NCBI RefSeq assembly: GCF_009600605.1
Contig: NZ_VWNA01000001.1
Location: 1,178,001-1,242,000 of the forward strand
Reading direction: 5' to 3'
DNA: 64,000 nucleotides
From: Segnochrobactrum spirostomi
GTDB taxonomy: Bacteria > Pseudomonadota > Alphaproteobacteria > Rhizobiales > Segnochrobactraceae
Shown here in pieces: positions 17,041-25,763 of the stretch. Position 1 is the first letter of the stretch. Each line of letters begins with the position of its first letter. Both the position numbers and the translations under genes were made by a program. The notes under the pieces were generated by a model, which ran no database searches, was not told where the DNA came from, and saw only the letters and a program-made list of their open reading frames with translations.

Positions 17041-18645
17041 ATGGCGACCTGCGGCGAGGTGCTGATCGAGCTTCTGGAAGCCTATGGGGTCGAGGTCGTC
17101 TTCGGCATCCCGGGCGTCCACAATGTGGAGCTCTATCGCGGGTTGTCTCGTTCGACGATCCGCCACGTCACGCCCCGCCACGAGCAGGGCGCCGGCTTCA
17201 TGGCGGACGGCTATGCCCGCGTGACCGGCAAGCCGGGCGTGTGCTTCACCATCACCGGCCCCGGCCTCACCAACATCCTCACCGCGATGGGGCAGTCCTA
17301 CGCCGACTCGATCCCGATGCTGGTGATCTCGAGCTGCATCAGCCGGTCGGAACTCAACAGCGCCCAGGGGCGGCTCCACGAACTGCCCTCCCAGCGCGAC
17401 CTCGCCCGCGGCGTCAGCGCGCTCAGCTACACCGTGCTCTCCCCGGACCAGTTGCCGGAGATCGTCGCCCGCGCCTTCGCCCTGTTCGCCGGCGGCCGTC
17501 CGCGGCCGGTCTATATCGAGATCCCGGTCGACGTGATCGCGATGCCGGCCGATCACCTGCCCCGGACCCCGCGCGCCCTGCCCCATCGCCCCCTGCCGCC
17601 GTCCGCCGACATCGCGGCGGCTGCCGAGGCGATCCGCGCGGCGAAGCGGCCGATGCTGGTGGTCGGTGGCGGCGCGGTCGGCGCCCCGGCGGCGGTGCGC
17701 GCCTTCGCCGAGCGGCTCGATGCCCCGACCATCCTCACCATCAACGCCCGGGGCCTGCTGCCGCCCGCGCATCCGCTGATCGCCGGCGAGTTGCTCACCA
17801 ACCCGCCGCTCAAGGCAGCGCTCGAAGCGGCCGACTTGGTCGTCGCCGTCGGCACCGAGTTCGGCGAGACCGAGATGTATCCGGTGCCGGAGGTGTTCAC
17901 CTTCTCAGGCACGCTCGTGCGCATCGACATCGATCCGGATCAGGTGACGCGGCCCTCCCCGGCCGACGTGCCGCTCGTCGGCGATGCCGGCGCGACGTTG
18001 GAGGCCCTGCTCGCGGCCCTCGGACCGGCGACGACCGGGGGAGACGGCGCCACCCGCGCCGCCGGCCTGCGCCAGGCGAGCGCCCGGGCGCTTCCCGCCG
18101 GCACGGACGTCTACGAGCGCGTCATGGCGGCGATCGACGCCGCCCTGCCCGATGCGGTGATCGTCGGCGACTCGACCCAGACGGTCTATTTCGCCAACCA
18201 GTTCTACCGGCCGAAGAGCCCCCGCTCGTTCTTCAATTCGAGCACCGGCTACGGCACCCTCGGTTATGCGGTGCCGGCCGCCGTCGGGGCACGCCTCGGC
18301 ACGCCGAAAGAGCGGCCGGTCGTCGTCCTCGTCGGCGACGGCGGCATCCTCTTCACGATCGGCGAGCTCGCGGCCGCCGTCGAGGCGCGCGCGGCGATCG
18401 TCATCGTGGTGTGGAACAACGACGGCTACGGCGAAATCCGCAATTATATGCGCGGCCGGCAGATCGCGCCGATCGGCACCGATCTTCTCGTTCCCGACCT
18501 CGTCGCCATCGCCAAGGGCTTCGGCTGCGCGGCCGAACGGGTCGAGAGCCGCGCCGCCCTCGCCGACGCCCTCACCCGCGCCGGCGATTTCCCCCTGCCG
18601 ACGCTGATCGAGATCCGCGAGGACGCAGATTTCCTCAAGGGTTGA
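17041..18645 (+). CDS. aruI: ThDP-dependent decarboxylase, probable 5-guanidino-2-oxopentanoate decarboxylase
   Basis: The product is a 534-residue enzyme of the acetolactate synthase/benzoylformate decarboxylase family. The N-terminal pyrimidine domain has the catalytic Glu in PRHEQGAGFMADGYAR. A central domain follows, and the C-terminal diphosphate site is VVLVGDGGILFTIGEL...NNDGYGEI. In the arginine transaminase pathway AruI decarboxylates 2-ketoarginine to 4-guanidinobutyraldehyde. The aruH-like and gabT genes nearby favour this role over acetolactate synthase, and no regulatory subunit is present. ATG 17041 follows AGAAGGAAC; the frame is open 25 codons further upstream. Confidence 0.78.
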   Translation: MATCGEVLIELLEAYGVEVVFGIPGVHNVELYRGLSRSTIRHVTPRHEQGAGFMADGYARVTGKPGVCFTITGPGLTNILTAMGQSYADSIPMLVISSCISRSELNSAQGRLHELPSQRDLARGVSALSYTVLSPDQLPEIVARAFALFAGGRPRPVYIEIPVDVIAMPADHLPRTPRALPHRPLPPSADIAAAAEAIRAAKRPMLVVGGGAVGAPAAVRAFAERLDAPTILTINARGLLPPAHPLIAGELLTNPPLKAALEAADLVVAVGTEFGETEMYPVPEVFTFSGTLVRIDIDPDQVTRPSPADVPLVGDAGATLEALLAALGPATTGGDGATRAAGLRQASARALPAGTDVYERVMAAIDAALPDAVIVGDSTQTVYFANQFYRPKSPRSFFNSSTGYGTLGYAVPAAVGARLGTPKERPVVVLVGDGGILFTIGELAAAVEARAAIVIVVWNNDGYGEIRNYMRGRQIAPIGTDLLVPDLVAIAKGFGCAAERVESRAALADALTRAGDFPLPTLIEIREDADFLKG

Positions 18646-18667
18646 GGCAGATCGGAATCGTGACGCC

Positions 18668-19114
18668 TTATGGCGCGGTCTGCCGGCGTAAGCGGGTCTC
18701 CAGCGCCTCGAGGATGCGGTGGGCCGCCGCGAGATCGCCGATGGCGAGGCCGTCGGCGAGGCCGTTCATCCAATCGGCCTGCTCCTTCATCAAGGCGGCA
18801 TAGCTGTCGCGCCCCTTCTGGGTGAGGCCGAACAGTTTTGCCCGGGCGTGGTGCGGATTCGGGACGTAGGCGGCGAATCCGTCGGCGACGAGTTCGTCCG
18901 CGATCCGCTGAACCCCTTGCCGCGCGAGCGACAATCGGCGCGCGATCTCGGCCACCGACAGCGGCTCCGCCGGGACGCTTCCCATCACCTGCCAACGGGC
19001 CGCGGTGAGCCCGAACGGCGCCGCGAGCCGGTTGCCGATTTCGACGAGCAGGCTCTCAACCTGCAAAATCCGCCAGACGATCCCACTGAGCGCCTCGCCC
19101 TCCGGCGTCCGCAT
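18668..19114 (-). CDS. MarR-family transcriptional regulator
   Basis: The product has 148 residues from ATG 19114, chosen because GGAGG lies 6 bp upstream; an in-frame ATG at 19177 would add a basic tail. Features are a dimerisation helix (SGIVWRILQVESLLVEIGN), a recognition region (LSVAEIARRLSLARQGVQRIADELVADGF) and a wing with NPHHARAKLFGLTQKG. It is divergent from a SnoaL-like gene, and two matching 18-bp palindromes occupy the intergenic region, so it most likely represses itself and that neighbour. Confidence 0.9.
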   Translation of the reverse strand: MRTPEGEALSGIVWRILQVESLLVEIGNRLAAPFGLTAARWQVMGSVPAEPLSVAEIARRLSLARQGVQRIADELVADGFAAYVPNPHHARAKLFGLTQKGRDSYAALMKEQADWMNGLADGLAIGDLAAAHRILEALETRLRRQTAP

Positions 19115-19178
19115 GCCGACCTCCGTACCGCCGCGCCTGGGTCTCTCGACGAGCCCCGGACACGACTCCTCTCGCATA

Positions 19179-19222
19179 TTGACAACTTATTGTCAAAACC
19201 GATATTGGCAATATGTTGTCAA
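19179..19222. promoter_or_regulatory. Two tandem MarR-type operator palindromes
   Basis: TTGACA-6 bp-TGTCAA at 19179-19196 is a perfect inverted repeat. TTGGCA-6 bp-TGTCAA at 19205-19222 differs at one position. Their centres are 26 bp apart. The first TTGACA also makes a good -35 box for the plus-strand gene, with ATATTG at 19202-19207 as a possible -10, so binding would block transcription. Assignment to the adjacent MarR protein is inferred. Confidence 0.8.
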
Positions 19223-19240
19223 TTTAGCGAGGTGTTTCCC

Positions 19241-19645
19241 ATGACGACGCACGCGACACTGGTCCGAGGCCTCTATGAAGACTGCCTGAACCGGCGCGAC
19301 CTCGATGCGCTGCCGACCTTTCTCGCCCCGGACTTCGAAGGTGCGAACGGCGAACGCGGGCCGAGCGGCTTTCGCCGCACGGTGGAGCGAATGGTCGCTG
19401 CCTTCCCCGATCTGATGTTCGTCATCGAGGATCTGTTCGCATGCTCGGACCGCGTCTGTGTTCGCTGGAGCTTCGAAGCGACGCACGCAGGCCCGCTCGC
19501 GGGCCACTCTGCGACGGGGCGGCGCGTCACGCAGAATGGCATCGCGATCTACCGCGTCCGGGACGGGCGGCTCGACCGGGCATGGTTGCAGGTCGATCGT
19601 CTCGGCGTATTGCAGCAGATCGGCGCCGTGCCTGCGAGCGGGTGA
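19241..19645 (+). CDS. SnoaL-like ester cyclase family protein
   Basis: The product has 134 residues and an NTF2-like fold pattern: LVRGLYEDCLNRRDLDAL, FLAPDFEG, a conserved FPDLMFVIEDLFA strand, VCVRWSFEATHAG and VTQNGIAIYRVRDGRLDRAWLQVDRLGVLQQIGA. Members include polyketide cyclases and many uncharacterised enzymes or stress proteins. CGAGGTG precedes the ATG. It is controlled by the double operator shared with the divergent marR gene. The inducing compound and the reaction are unknown. Confidence 0.86.
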   Translation: MTTHATLVRGLYEDCLNRRDLDALPTFLAPDFEGANGERGPSGFRRTVERMVAAFPDLMFVIEDLFACSDRVCVRWSFEATHAGPLAGHSATGRRVTQNGIAIYRVRDGRLDRAWLQVDRLGVLQQIGAVPASG

Positions 19646-19670
19646 GGGAGGGCCCACGAGCGCGATTTAT

Positions 19671-19713
19671 CACCCGGATAGAATTGACGAGAAAATTACA
19701 CCCGGATAATAAT
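19671..19713 (+). promoter_or_regulatory. Promoter with a repeated CACCCGGATA operator-like motif
   Basis: The ten-base string CACCCGGATA occurs at 19671-19680 and again at 19699-19708, 28 bp apart. Between them lies TTGACG (19684-19689), a plausible -35; AATAAT at 19708-19713 (18 bp spacing) could be the -10. One copy therefore lies upstream of -35 and the other overlaps the spacer end and -10, as expected for a repressor binding two sites. The regulator is not identified. Confidence 0.5.
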
Positions 19714-19741
19714 ACGGCACCCGATCGAGGATTTGCCGCCC

Positions 19742-20308
19742 ATGACCGACACCGTGAAGACCTTCACCGCCTTTTCCGGCGACGACCGCGTTGCCGCCGG
19801 GGACCGTGACGCGGTGAAAGCGGCGCTGGCCGCGCGCGGCAACGGCGGCGAGCTCTTCCTGATCTTCGAAGACGGCACCGGCCGGACCGTGGACTGGCAC
19901 CCGGTCGGGGGCCTCGTCGAGCGTCCGCCGCGCGAGGTGCCGGCCACCGCCCCCGCGGGGAACGCTGGCCGCGGGCGGCCGAAGCTCGGCGTCGTGGCGC
20001 GGGAGGTGACGTTGCTGCCGCGCCACTGGGATTGGCTTGCCGCGCAGCCCGGCGGCGCCTCGGTCACGCTGCGGCGCCTCGTCGACGAGGCGCGCCGCGC
20101 CGGGGCCGACACCGAAGCCCTGCGCCAGGCCCGCGACGCCCTCTATCACGTCCTGTCGGGTCTCGGCGGCGACCGGCCGGGCTTCGAAGAGGCGGTGCGC
20201 GCCCTCTATGCCGGCGACCGCGACCGCCTCGCCACCCTCATCGCGGACTGGCCGGCCGATATCAGGGCGTATGCGCTCGCCCACACGGAGGCGGCGTTCG
20301 CGGGCTGA
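19742..20308 (+). CDS. DUF2239 family protein
   Basis: The product has 188 residues and matches the pattern of DUF2239: an N-terminal FTAFSGDDRVAAGDRDAV, an IFEDGTGRTVDWHPVG strand pair, a glycine/arginine-rich linker containing GRGRPKLGVVAREVTLLPRHWDWLA, and a helical C-terminal half ending with AALYHVL-like and ALAHTEAAFAG segments. The RGRPKLGVVAREVTLLPRHW block is the best-conserved feature. The function of the family is unknown. The gene stands alone between a SnoaL gene and the convergent dehydrogenase gene, behind the repeated-motif promoter. Confidence 0.85.
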   Translation: MTDTVKTFTAFSGDDRVAAGDRDAVKAALAARGNGGELFLIFEDGTGRTVDWHPVGGLVERPPREVPATAPAGNAGRGRPKLGVVAREVTLLPRHWDWLAAQPGGASVTLRRLVDEARRAGADTEALRQARDALYHVLSGLGGDRPGFEEAVRALYAGDRDRLATLIADWPADIRAYALAHTEAAFAG

Positions 20309-20331
20309 TCGGGGGCGCCGCCCCCGACCCC

Positions 20332-21270
20332 TCACCAGTGGAAGGCGTCCGTCTCGATCCGGCGGCCGATGAGGAAACTATCGGCGACGAGGCGCAGGGG
20401 CGCGTCGTCGACGTGCGAGCGGCGGCCTTCGACGAGGGCGGCGAAGTGCTCGTAGATGCGCTCGTATTCGGCCATCGGCTCGTCCACCGTGACCATGCCG
20501 TCGATCAGGAGACGGGCGCCGCCGTTTTCGAGGAGCAGTTCCTGACCTTCCGCGGTCTCGATGCGGATCGTCCAGGTCTGATCGCCGGTCTGGCGCCAAT
20601 CGAACGCCGCATTGAGGCGCGCGGCGCCGGGGGCGGCACTCGCGAACACGAGATCGGCGGCGATCGGCGCATCGGCGTTCGCCGGCGTGACGAGGGTCGC
20701 GGTCTCGACGAACACGGGTGCCGGCAGGATGCGGGTGACGATCGAGAGGGCGTTTATGCCGGGATCGAACACGCCGAAGCCGCCGGCGCGCCAGATCCAG
20801 TCCTGGCCCGGATGCCAGCGGCGGACATCCTCCTTCCACGTCACCTCGAGGGTGCGCACGGTCCGGCCCTTGAGCACGTCCGCGGCCCATTCGACGGCCG
20901 GATTATATTGCGAATGCCACGTGGTGAAGAGCACCCGGCCGCGCTCCGCCGCGAAGGCTGCGAGATCGGCGAGCTCGGACAGCGTCGCCGCCGGCGGCTT
21001 CTCGAGCATGACGTCGAGCCCGGCCGCCAAGGCCTCGCGGGCGATGGCGTGACGCACCTTCGGCGGCGTGCAGATCGCGACCGCCTTCATTTCCGGCACT
21101 GCGGCGAACATCTCGCCGTGGCTGCGGAAGGTCGGCACGCCGGTCACGCCGTGGCCGCGCTGGCTGGCGACGGCGGCGAGCGCGAAGGCCGGGTTCTTGA
21201 GGATCACCGGCACATGCTGATCCTCGGCGATCTTGCCGAGGCCGACGATCCCGATACGGCAGGGGCTCAT
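20332..21270 (-). CDS. Gfo/Idh/MocA-family sugar 1-dehydrogenase (galactose/arabinose type)
   Basis: The product has 312 residues. The N-terminal Rossmann fold is IGIVGLGKIAEDQHVPVI, followed by ICTPPKVRHAIAREAL and the catalytic MLEKPP lysine motif. FTTWHSQYNPAVE and WKEDVRRWHPGQDWIWRAGGFGVFDPGINALSI closely follow the D-galactose 1-dehydrogenase of Pseudomonas and the L-arabinose 1-dehydrogenase of Azospirillum as I remember them. Such enzymes oxidise aldoses to lactones with NAD(P) in non-phosphorylating routes. The start at 21270 is set by GAGGAAT. It lies downstream of the xylose-type transporter, but a terminator separates them. Confidence 0.83.
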   Translation of the reverse strand: MSPCRIGIVGLGKIAEDQHVPVILKNPAFALAAVASQRGHGVTGVPTFRSHGEMFAAVPEMKAVAICTPPKVRHAIAREALAAGLDVMLEKPPAATLSELADLAAFAAERGRVLFTTWHSQYNPAVEWAADVLKGRTVRTLEVTWKEDVRRWHPGQDWIWRAGGFGVFDPGINALSIVTRILPAPVFVETATLVTPANADAPIAADLVFASAAPGAARLNAAFDWRQTGDQTWTIRIETAEGQELLLENGGARLLIDGMVTVDEPMAEYERIYEHFAALVEGRRSHVDDAPLRLVADSFLIGRRIETDAFHW

Positions 21271-21389
21271 AGTATTCCTCATATTATAGGACTTGAGGCT
21301 GACGCGTTTATCGCCGAGCAGCCTTCGGCCGTCTAGGGGGAGATTGGCGCGGGGTTTGGGCGGGATGGCGGAGGTCTCGCCCGTGGCGT

Positions 21390-21548
21390 AACCCCACCCC
21401 GGCGCTGCGCGCCACCCCTCCCCCTGGCAGGGGAGGAGTTGGGCCGAGGCGCTGCCGGCGATGAACACCCTTGCCGAGCTGCTCGCCCTCGAGAGTCCCT
21501 CCCCTGCCAGGGGGAGGGACAGACCGGCGGAGCCGGTCAGGGTGGGGC
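21390..21548. repeat. Repeat family C: inverted pair of palindromic elements
   Basis: Two elements face each other (21390-21440 and 21495-21548). Each has the CCTCCCC/GGGGAGG hairpin around TGGCA or TGCCA, a second GC-rich hairpin and a terminal ACCCCACC / GGTGGGGCC. They are separated by about 55 bp. This is the same paired layout as family A but a different sequence. Together with a terminator it fills the 435-bp gap between the dehydrogenase gene and xylG; no gene was seen there. Confidence 0.75.
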
Positions 21549-21614
21549 CTGCGCCGGTAGGAGTGGAGCAAGGCAGCGCCATGCCGCGCAACCCGCCCGC
21601 AATCCCCCGCCCCT

Positions 21615-21654
21615 TAAAAAAATCGGCCCGAAGGCGGGACCTGCCTTCGGGCCG
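21615..21654 (-). terminator. Rho-independent terminator after xylG
   Basis: A perfect 12-bp stem (21624-21635 with 21643-21654) with a 7-nt loop is followed on the minus strand by a run of seven U after one A. It ends the xyl transport transcript before the dehydrogenase gene. Confidence 0.93.
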
Positions 21655-21706
21655 GGAGTGGGGCCTGCCGCAAGGCGGACGATGCGGCGGCCGGAGGTTC
21701 GGAGAA

Positions 21707-22555
21707 TCAGGACGCCTTCACCGCATGGATTTCGGCATCCGACAAGGCGCCGGGGCCGGCGACGGCCCCGGGCGGGCACTTGCCGAGGATGATCATGCCG
21801 AGCACCTCGTCCTGGGAGACGTCGGAGGTGCGCGCGGTGCCGACGACGCGGCCGTTCTTCATCACCGTGACGCGGTCGGCGAGGTCGAACACGTCGTGCA
21901 GATCGTGGGAGATCAGGAAGATGCCGATGCCTTCGGCCTTGAGCTGCTTGATGAGCTCGCCGACCTGGGCGGTCTCCTGCGGCCCGAGCGCGGCGGTCGG
22001 CTCGTCCATGATCAGGATCTTGGCGTTGAAGTGGATGGCGCGGGCGATCGCGACCGACTGGCGCTGGCCGCCCGAGAGCGCCTTCACCGGTTCCTTGAAC
22101 TTGCGGAAGTTCGGGTTGAGCCGGCCCATCACCTCGCGGGTCGCCGCTTCCATGGCGACGTCGTCGAGGGTGCCCCAGCGCGTCATCAGCTCGCGGCCGA
22201 GGAAGAGGTTCGCCGCCGCGTCGACATTGTCGGCGAGCGCCAGCGTCTGGTAGATCGTCTCGATGCCGAAGCGCTTGGCGTCGCGCGGGCTTTCGATCGA
22301 GACCTTATCGCCGTTGACGAAGATCTCGCCGTGGTCGGCGCGGTAGGCCCCCGAGAGGATCTTGATGAGGGTCGACTTGCCCGCGCCGTTGTGGCCGAGC
22401 AGACCGACGACCTCACCCGGATAGAGGTCGAGGTGGGCGCGATCGACGGCGCGGACGCCGCCGAACGAGATCGAAACGTCGCGCATTTCGACGAGCGGCG
22501 CGCCGCGCTTCGCCCGGTCTTCCTGGGCGTGCAGAGAGGCGATGTTGTCGGCCAT
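21707..22555 (-). CDS. xylG: Sugar ABC transporter ATP-binding protein (xylose type, single domain)
   Basis: The product has 282 residues and one nucleotide-binding domain: Walker [10 protein letters not shown], signature [15 protein letters not shown], Walker [13 protein letters not shown] and the switch histidine in ISHDLHDV. E. coli XylG and most sugar importers of this class have two fused domains (about 500 residues); this half-size form, seen in several rhizobial CUT2 systems, should work as a homodimer. The start at 22555 is preferred over 22576 because GGGAGGA sits 7 bp upstream. It lies 17 bp after xylH. Confidence 0.88.
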   Translation of the reverse strand: MADNIASLHAQEDRAKRGAPLVEMRDVSISFGGVRAVDRAHLDLYPGEVVGLLGHNGAGKSTLIKILSGAYRADHGEIFVNGDKVSIESPRDAKRFGIETIYQTLALADNVDAAANLFLGRELMTRWGTLDDVAMEAATREVMGRLNPNFRKFKEPVKALSGGQRQSVAIARAIHFNAKILIMDEPTAALGPQETAQVGELIKQLKAEGIGIFLISHDLHDVFDLADRVTVMKNGRVVGTARTSDVSQDEVLGMIILGKCPPGAVAGPGALSDAEIHAVKAS

Positions 22556-22572
22556 CCTGATGTCCTCCCCGC

Positions 22573-23892
22573 TCACTTGAACCGGCGGCGGTAGATCGTG
22601 TCGACGAACACCGCGAGCACCAGGACGGCGCCGACGACGATGTTCTGATAGGGCGTGTCGACGCGCATCAGCACCATGCCCGATTGCAGGCTCTGCATGA
22701 CGAGCGCACCGAGCACGGCCCCGGCGATGGTGCCCGTGCCGCCGGCGAGCGAGGTGCCGCCGATGACCGCCGCGGCGATGACGTAGAGTTCGTCCGTCGT
22801 GCCCTGGGCGTTGGTGGCCGAGGTCAGGCGGGCGGTCGAGATCGCGGCGCTGACCGAGGCGAGGAAGCCCATCAGCGCGAAGATCGCGACGGTGACGAGC
22901 CGGGTGTTGATGCCGGCGAGCTCCGCCGCTTCCGGGTTACCACCGATCGCGAAGACGTAGCGGCCGAAGCGGGTGCGCTTGGCGATGAAGGTCATGATGA
23001 TGGCGACGCCGATCGCGATCAGCACCGGCACCGCATAGCCGAAGCTGATGCCGCCGGCCGGCACCTCGATGCCGTGGGCCTGGGCGTAGCGGTTGGCGAG
23101 CGCCGGGGGCAGCGTGTAGGCATTGACGACGAGGGTCGCGGCGACGACGACGGCGGCACCGACGCCCGCGGTCACGATCTCCGCCCACATCGGCTTCACG
23201 GGGAAGCGGAAGCGCTTGCGCTGGCGGCGGGCATTGAGGGTCGCGAGCACGATCGCCACGATCGCCACGATGCCGATGATCCAGCTCCAGGTAGCGCCGA
23301 CCGAACCGTCGGCGCCGCCGCCGATCAGCTTGAAGGCGTCGTCGATGATCGGGATCGTCTTGCCTTCGGCGACCGCCCAGGCCGCGCCGCGCCAAACGAG
23401 CAGACCGCCGAGGGTCACGATGAAGGCCGGCACGCCGAGATAGGCGATGATCGCACCCTGGAAGGCGCCGATCGCGGTGCCGATCAGCATGCCGAACAGG
23501 AGCGTCAGGATCCAAATGCCGGGGCTGCCGAAGCCGAGCGCCGGGGCGATCCAGTTCTGCTGGGCGACGGCCATCGCCATGCCGGTGACGCCGAGGATCG
23601 AGCCGACCGACAGATCGACGTGGCGCGTGACGATGACGAGCACCATGCCCGTCGACATCACCGCGATCGAGGAGGTCTGAACCGAGAGGTTCCACAGGTT
23701 GCGCGGCGTGAGGAAGGTGCCGTCGGCGAGGACGTGGAACACGATCCAGATGATGCCGAGCGCCGCGACCATGCCGAGGAAGCGGACGTCGACTTCCATG
23801 GCGGCGAACGGCGAGACCGACCGGGTCTGCGGCGGCGAGCCCGACGACGAGCTGCCGCTCACGGCCGAGGACGACGCGGTATTGGTACTCAT
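22573..23892 (-). CDS. xylH: Sugar ABC transporter permease (xylose type)
   Basis: The product is a 439-residue inner-membrane protein of the CUT2/BPD_transp_2 family with about ten or more hydrophobic segments. Landmarks are [36 protein letters not shown], and the conserved cytoplasmic loop [20 protein letters not shown] before [13 protein letters not shown]. The N-terminus is serine-rich. A long insert with a charged [13 protein letters not shown] stretch in the middle is typical of XylH-like permeases. ATG 23892 follows AGGGAG. A strong terminator 320 bp upstream should lower its expression relative to xylF. Confidence 0.9.
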   Translation of the reverse strand: MSTNTASSSAVSGSSSSGSPPQTRSVSPFAAMEVDVRFLGMVAALGIIWIVFHVLADGTFLTPRNLWNLSVQTSSIAVMSTGMVLVIVTRHVDLSVGSILGVTGMAMAVAQQNWIAPALGFGSPGIWILTLLFGMLIGTAIGAFQGAIIAYLGVPAFIVTLGGLLVWRGAAWAVAEGKTIPIIDDAFKLIGGGADGSVGATWSWIIGIVAIVAIVLATLNARRQRKRFRFPVKPMWAEIVTAGVGAAVVVAATLVVNAYTLPPALANRYAQAHGIEVPAGGISFGYAVPVLIAIGVAIIMTFIAKRTRFGRYVFAIGGNPEAAELAGINTRLVTVAIFALMGFLASVSAAISTARLTSATNAQGTTDELYVIAAAVIGGTSLAGGTGTIAGAVLGALVMQSLQSGMVLMRVDTPYQNIVVGAVLVLAVFVDTIYRRRFK

Positions 23893-24216
23893 GAAGCGGC
23901 TCCCTGCGGGCGGACGATCATCGCGTCTCCCCCCGTCTTCGACCCCGTTGGGTGCGCCGGCCCTATGCCGATGCGCTCCGGGTGTTCTTCTCGGCACGCC
24001 ATGTCCCACGCGAAGTCCGCAACTCGCGACGCGTCGCGAGACCAGACCTGCCCGGAACCGTCCCTGCGGTCCGCCTGAGCGGACCGGGCGGCGAACGCCG
24101 CTCGCCTGGGGGCGCGGCCCGACCAACCGCCGTCGCGCCGAGCGTAGGGGACCCCGTTCGCATCGCGGGCGACCTCATGGTGCGCCGAATGCAGCCGTGC
24201 CGGAAGTAGCTTGTTT
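23893..24216. other. xylF-xylH intergenic stretch, no gene seen
   Basis: About 320 bp between the xylF terminator and the xylH start. The frames here are artefacts of high GC. A separate promoter for xylHG could lie here, but I could not point to one with confidence. Confidence 0.5.
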
Positions 24217-24265
24217 CAAAAAAACCGGCGCCTCGGCCGGTCGTCGTCAGTCCGGTCGAGGCGCC
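24217..24265 (-). terminator. Terminator/attenuator between xylF and xylH
   Basis: A 14-bp stem (24227-24240 with 24252-24265, one G-U pair) with an 11-nt loop is followed on the minus strand by GG and seven U. It lies about 100 bp after the xylF stop and before xylH. Partial read-through would give the usual excess of binding protein over membrane components. Confidence 0.9.
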
Positions 24266-24362
24266 ATTTCCCCACCCGATCCGGCAATGCGGCCACGCGG
24301 GCGGTCGCATTGGCGTCTTGAAGTGGCGGCGCGGACGGTCGAGCCCGCGCCGCCGGATTTCA

Positions 24363-25406
24363 TCAGTTGCAGGCCGCGACCGAGCCGGCCTTCACGCCCT
24401 GGCAGAGTTCGGCCTTGGTGATCCAGCCCGCGTCGACGACGATCTGGAGATTGTCCTTCTCGATCGCCACCGGCTTCAGGAAGGTGGTGGCCATCTTCTG
24501 GTGCTTCGGACCGCCGTCGAAGGTGACGGTGCCCGGAACGTCCTGAAGCTTGGTGCCCTTGGCGAGCTCGACCGCGATTTCCGCAGCGCGCTTGCCGAGC
24601 TCACGCGAGTCCTTCCAGACCGACACGGTCTGGGTGCCGAGCGCGATGCGGTTCAGGGCGGCGTGATCGGCGTCCTGACCGGACACCGGCACGGAGCCGG
24701 CGAGGCCCTGGGCCGCGAGCGCGGCGATGGCGCCACCGGCGGTGCCGTCGTTCGAGGCCACCACGGCGTCGATCTTGTTGTCGTTGGCGGTCAGGAACTG
24801 CTCGGTGTTCTTCTGAGCGTTCGCCGGCAGCCACTGGTCCGTGTAGGCCTCACCGACATTCTTGATCTTGCCGGCGTCGATCGCCGGCTTCAGGACTTCC
24901 ATCTGACCGGAGAACAGGAAGTCGGCGTTCGGGTCGCACGAGCAACCCTTGATGAAGATGTAGTTGCCTTCCGGCTTCACGTCGTAGACGGCCTTCGCCT
25001 GCATCCGGCCGACTTCCTTGTTGTCGAACGTAATGTAGTACGCGGTCGGGATCTCGATCAGGCGGTCGTAGCCGACCACCGGAATGCCCTCGTCCGCCGC
25101 CTTCTGGACGGCCGGCGCGATGGCGTCGGAATCCTGGGCGAGGATGATCAGGGCGTTGGCGCCCTGGGAGATCAGGCTCTCGACGTCGGTGAGCTGCTTG
25201 GCGGCCGAAGACTGCGCGTCGGCGGAGATGTACTCGGCACCGGCGGCCTCGAGGGCCTTCTTGATCGCCGCTTCGTCAGTTTTCCAACGCTCTTCCTGGA
25301 AGTTCGACCAGCTCACGCCGACCTTCAGCTTATCGGCGGCATGCGCGGCGGTGATGGCGGTCGCAGACACAATAAGGCCCGCGAGCACGGACTTGATCCG
25401 TACCAT
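24363..25406 (-). CDS. xylF: Sugar ABC transporter substrate-binding protein (xylose type)
   Basis: The product is a 347-residue periplasmic binding protein. The signal peptide runs to about residue 24 ([11 protein letters not shown]) and the mature protein begins [18 protein letters not shown]. Xylose-binding-protein landmarks are [59 protein letters not shown] and [18 protein letters not shown]-xylose is the likely ligand, but related arabinose or mixed specificity is possible given the nearby sugar 1-dehydrogenase. GGGAGGAAT precedes the ATG. It is divergent from a ROK regulator and is the first gene of xylFHG. Confidence 0.92.
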   Translation of the reverse strand: MVRIKSVLAGLIVSATAITAAHAADKLKVGVSWSNFQEERWKTDEAAIKKALEAAGAEYISADAQSSAAKQLTDVESLISQGANALIILAQDSDAIAPAVQKAADEGIPVVGYDRLIEIPTAYYITFDNKEVGRMQAKAVYDVKPEGNYIFIKGCSCDPNADFLFSGQMEVLKPAIDAGKIKNVGEAYTDQWLPANAQKNTEQFLTANDNKIDAVVASNDGTAGGAIAALAAQGLAGSVPVSGQDADHAALNRIALGTQTVSVWKDSRELGKRAAEIAVELAKGTKLQDVPGTVTFDGGPKHQKMATTFLKPVAIEKDNLQIVVDAGWITKAELCQGVKAGSVAACN

Positions 25407-25539
25407 GAGAATTCCTCCCTCGGCGCGACCCGATCCTGCGGTGTCGCCCATTCGTTATGACCCCACGATCGCGCGCAGCCAGCTCGGCGCACGCAACGGG
25501 ACCGTGCAGGGGTCCGTTTAATTCGATCCCCGAAAAAAA

Positions 25540-25566
25540 TTGGACCAAACACGGGGTCGGTGTCAA
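25540..25566 (-). promoter_or_regulatory. Candidate xylF promoter with a ROK operator
   Basis: On the minus strand TTGACA (25566-25561) is a consensus -35 box. The palindrome TTGGTCCAA (25548-25540) lies where the -10 would be, in an A/T-rich tract. A repressor bound there would block the promoter. ROK regulators of sugar uptake commonly bind such A/T-flanked palindromes. Binding by the adjacent XylR-like protein is inferred. Confidence 0.5.
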
Positions 25567-25763
25567 TATGGCTTTCTCTTGTCGTCGGCATGGCGGTTCG
25601 AACCGGGCTCGGGAGGCCGGACGAAACGCCTCTCGCGGAGACCGGACGCCGGAAACGCCACTCGGGCGCGCCGCGGATCTCCGATGCCGAAGGCTCACAA
25701 AAACGGACAGATAGGTGGGATCTTACGTGCCCGCGTAAGCCATCCACCGGGGCGACGGACCGC

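Noticed and set aside
22684-24078. Long plus-strand open frame opposite xylH
   Set aside because: The translation is a monotonous Asp/Arg/His/Gly string, the shadow of the permease gene; xylH has clear motifs and a ribosome binding site.
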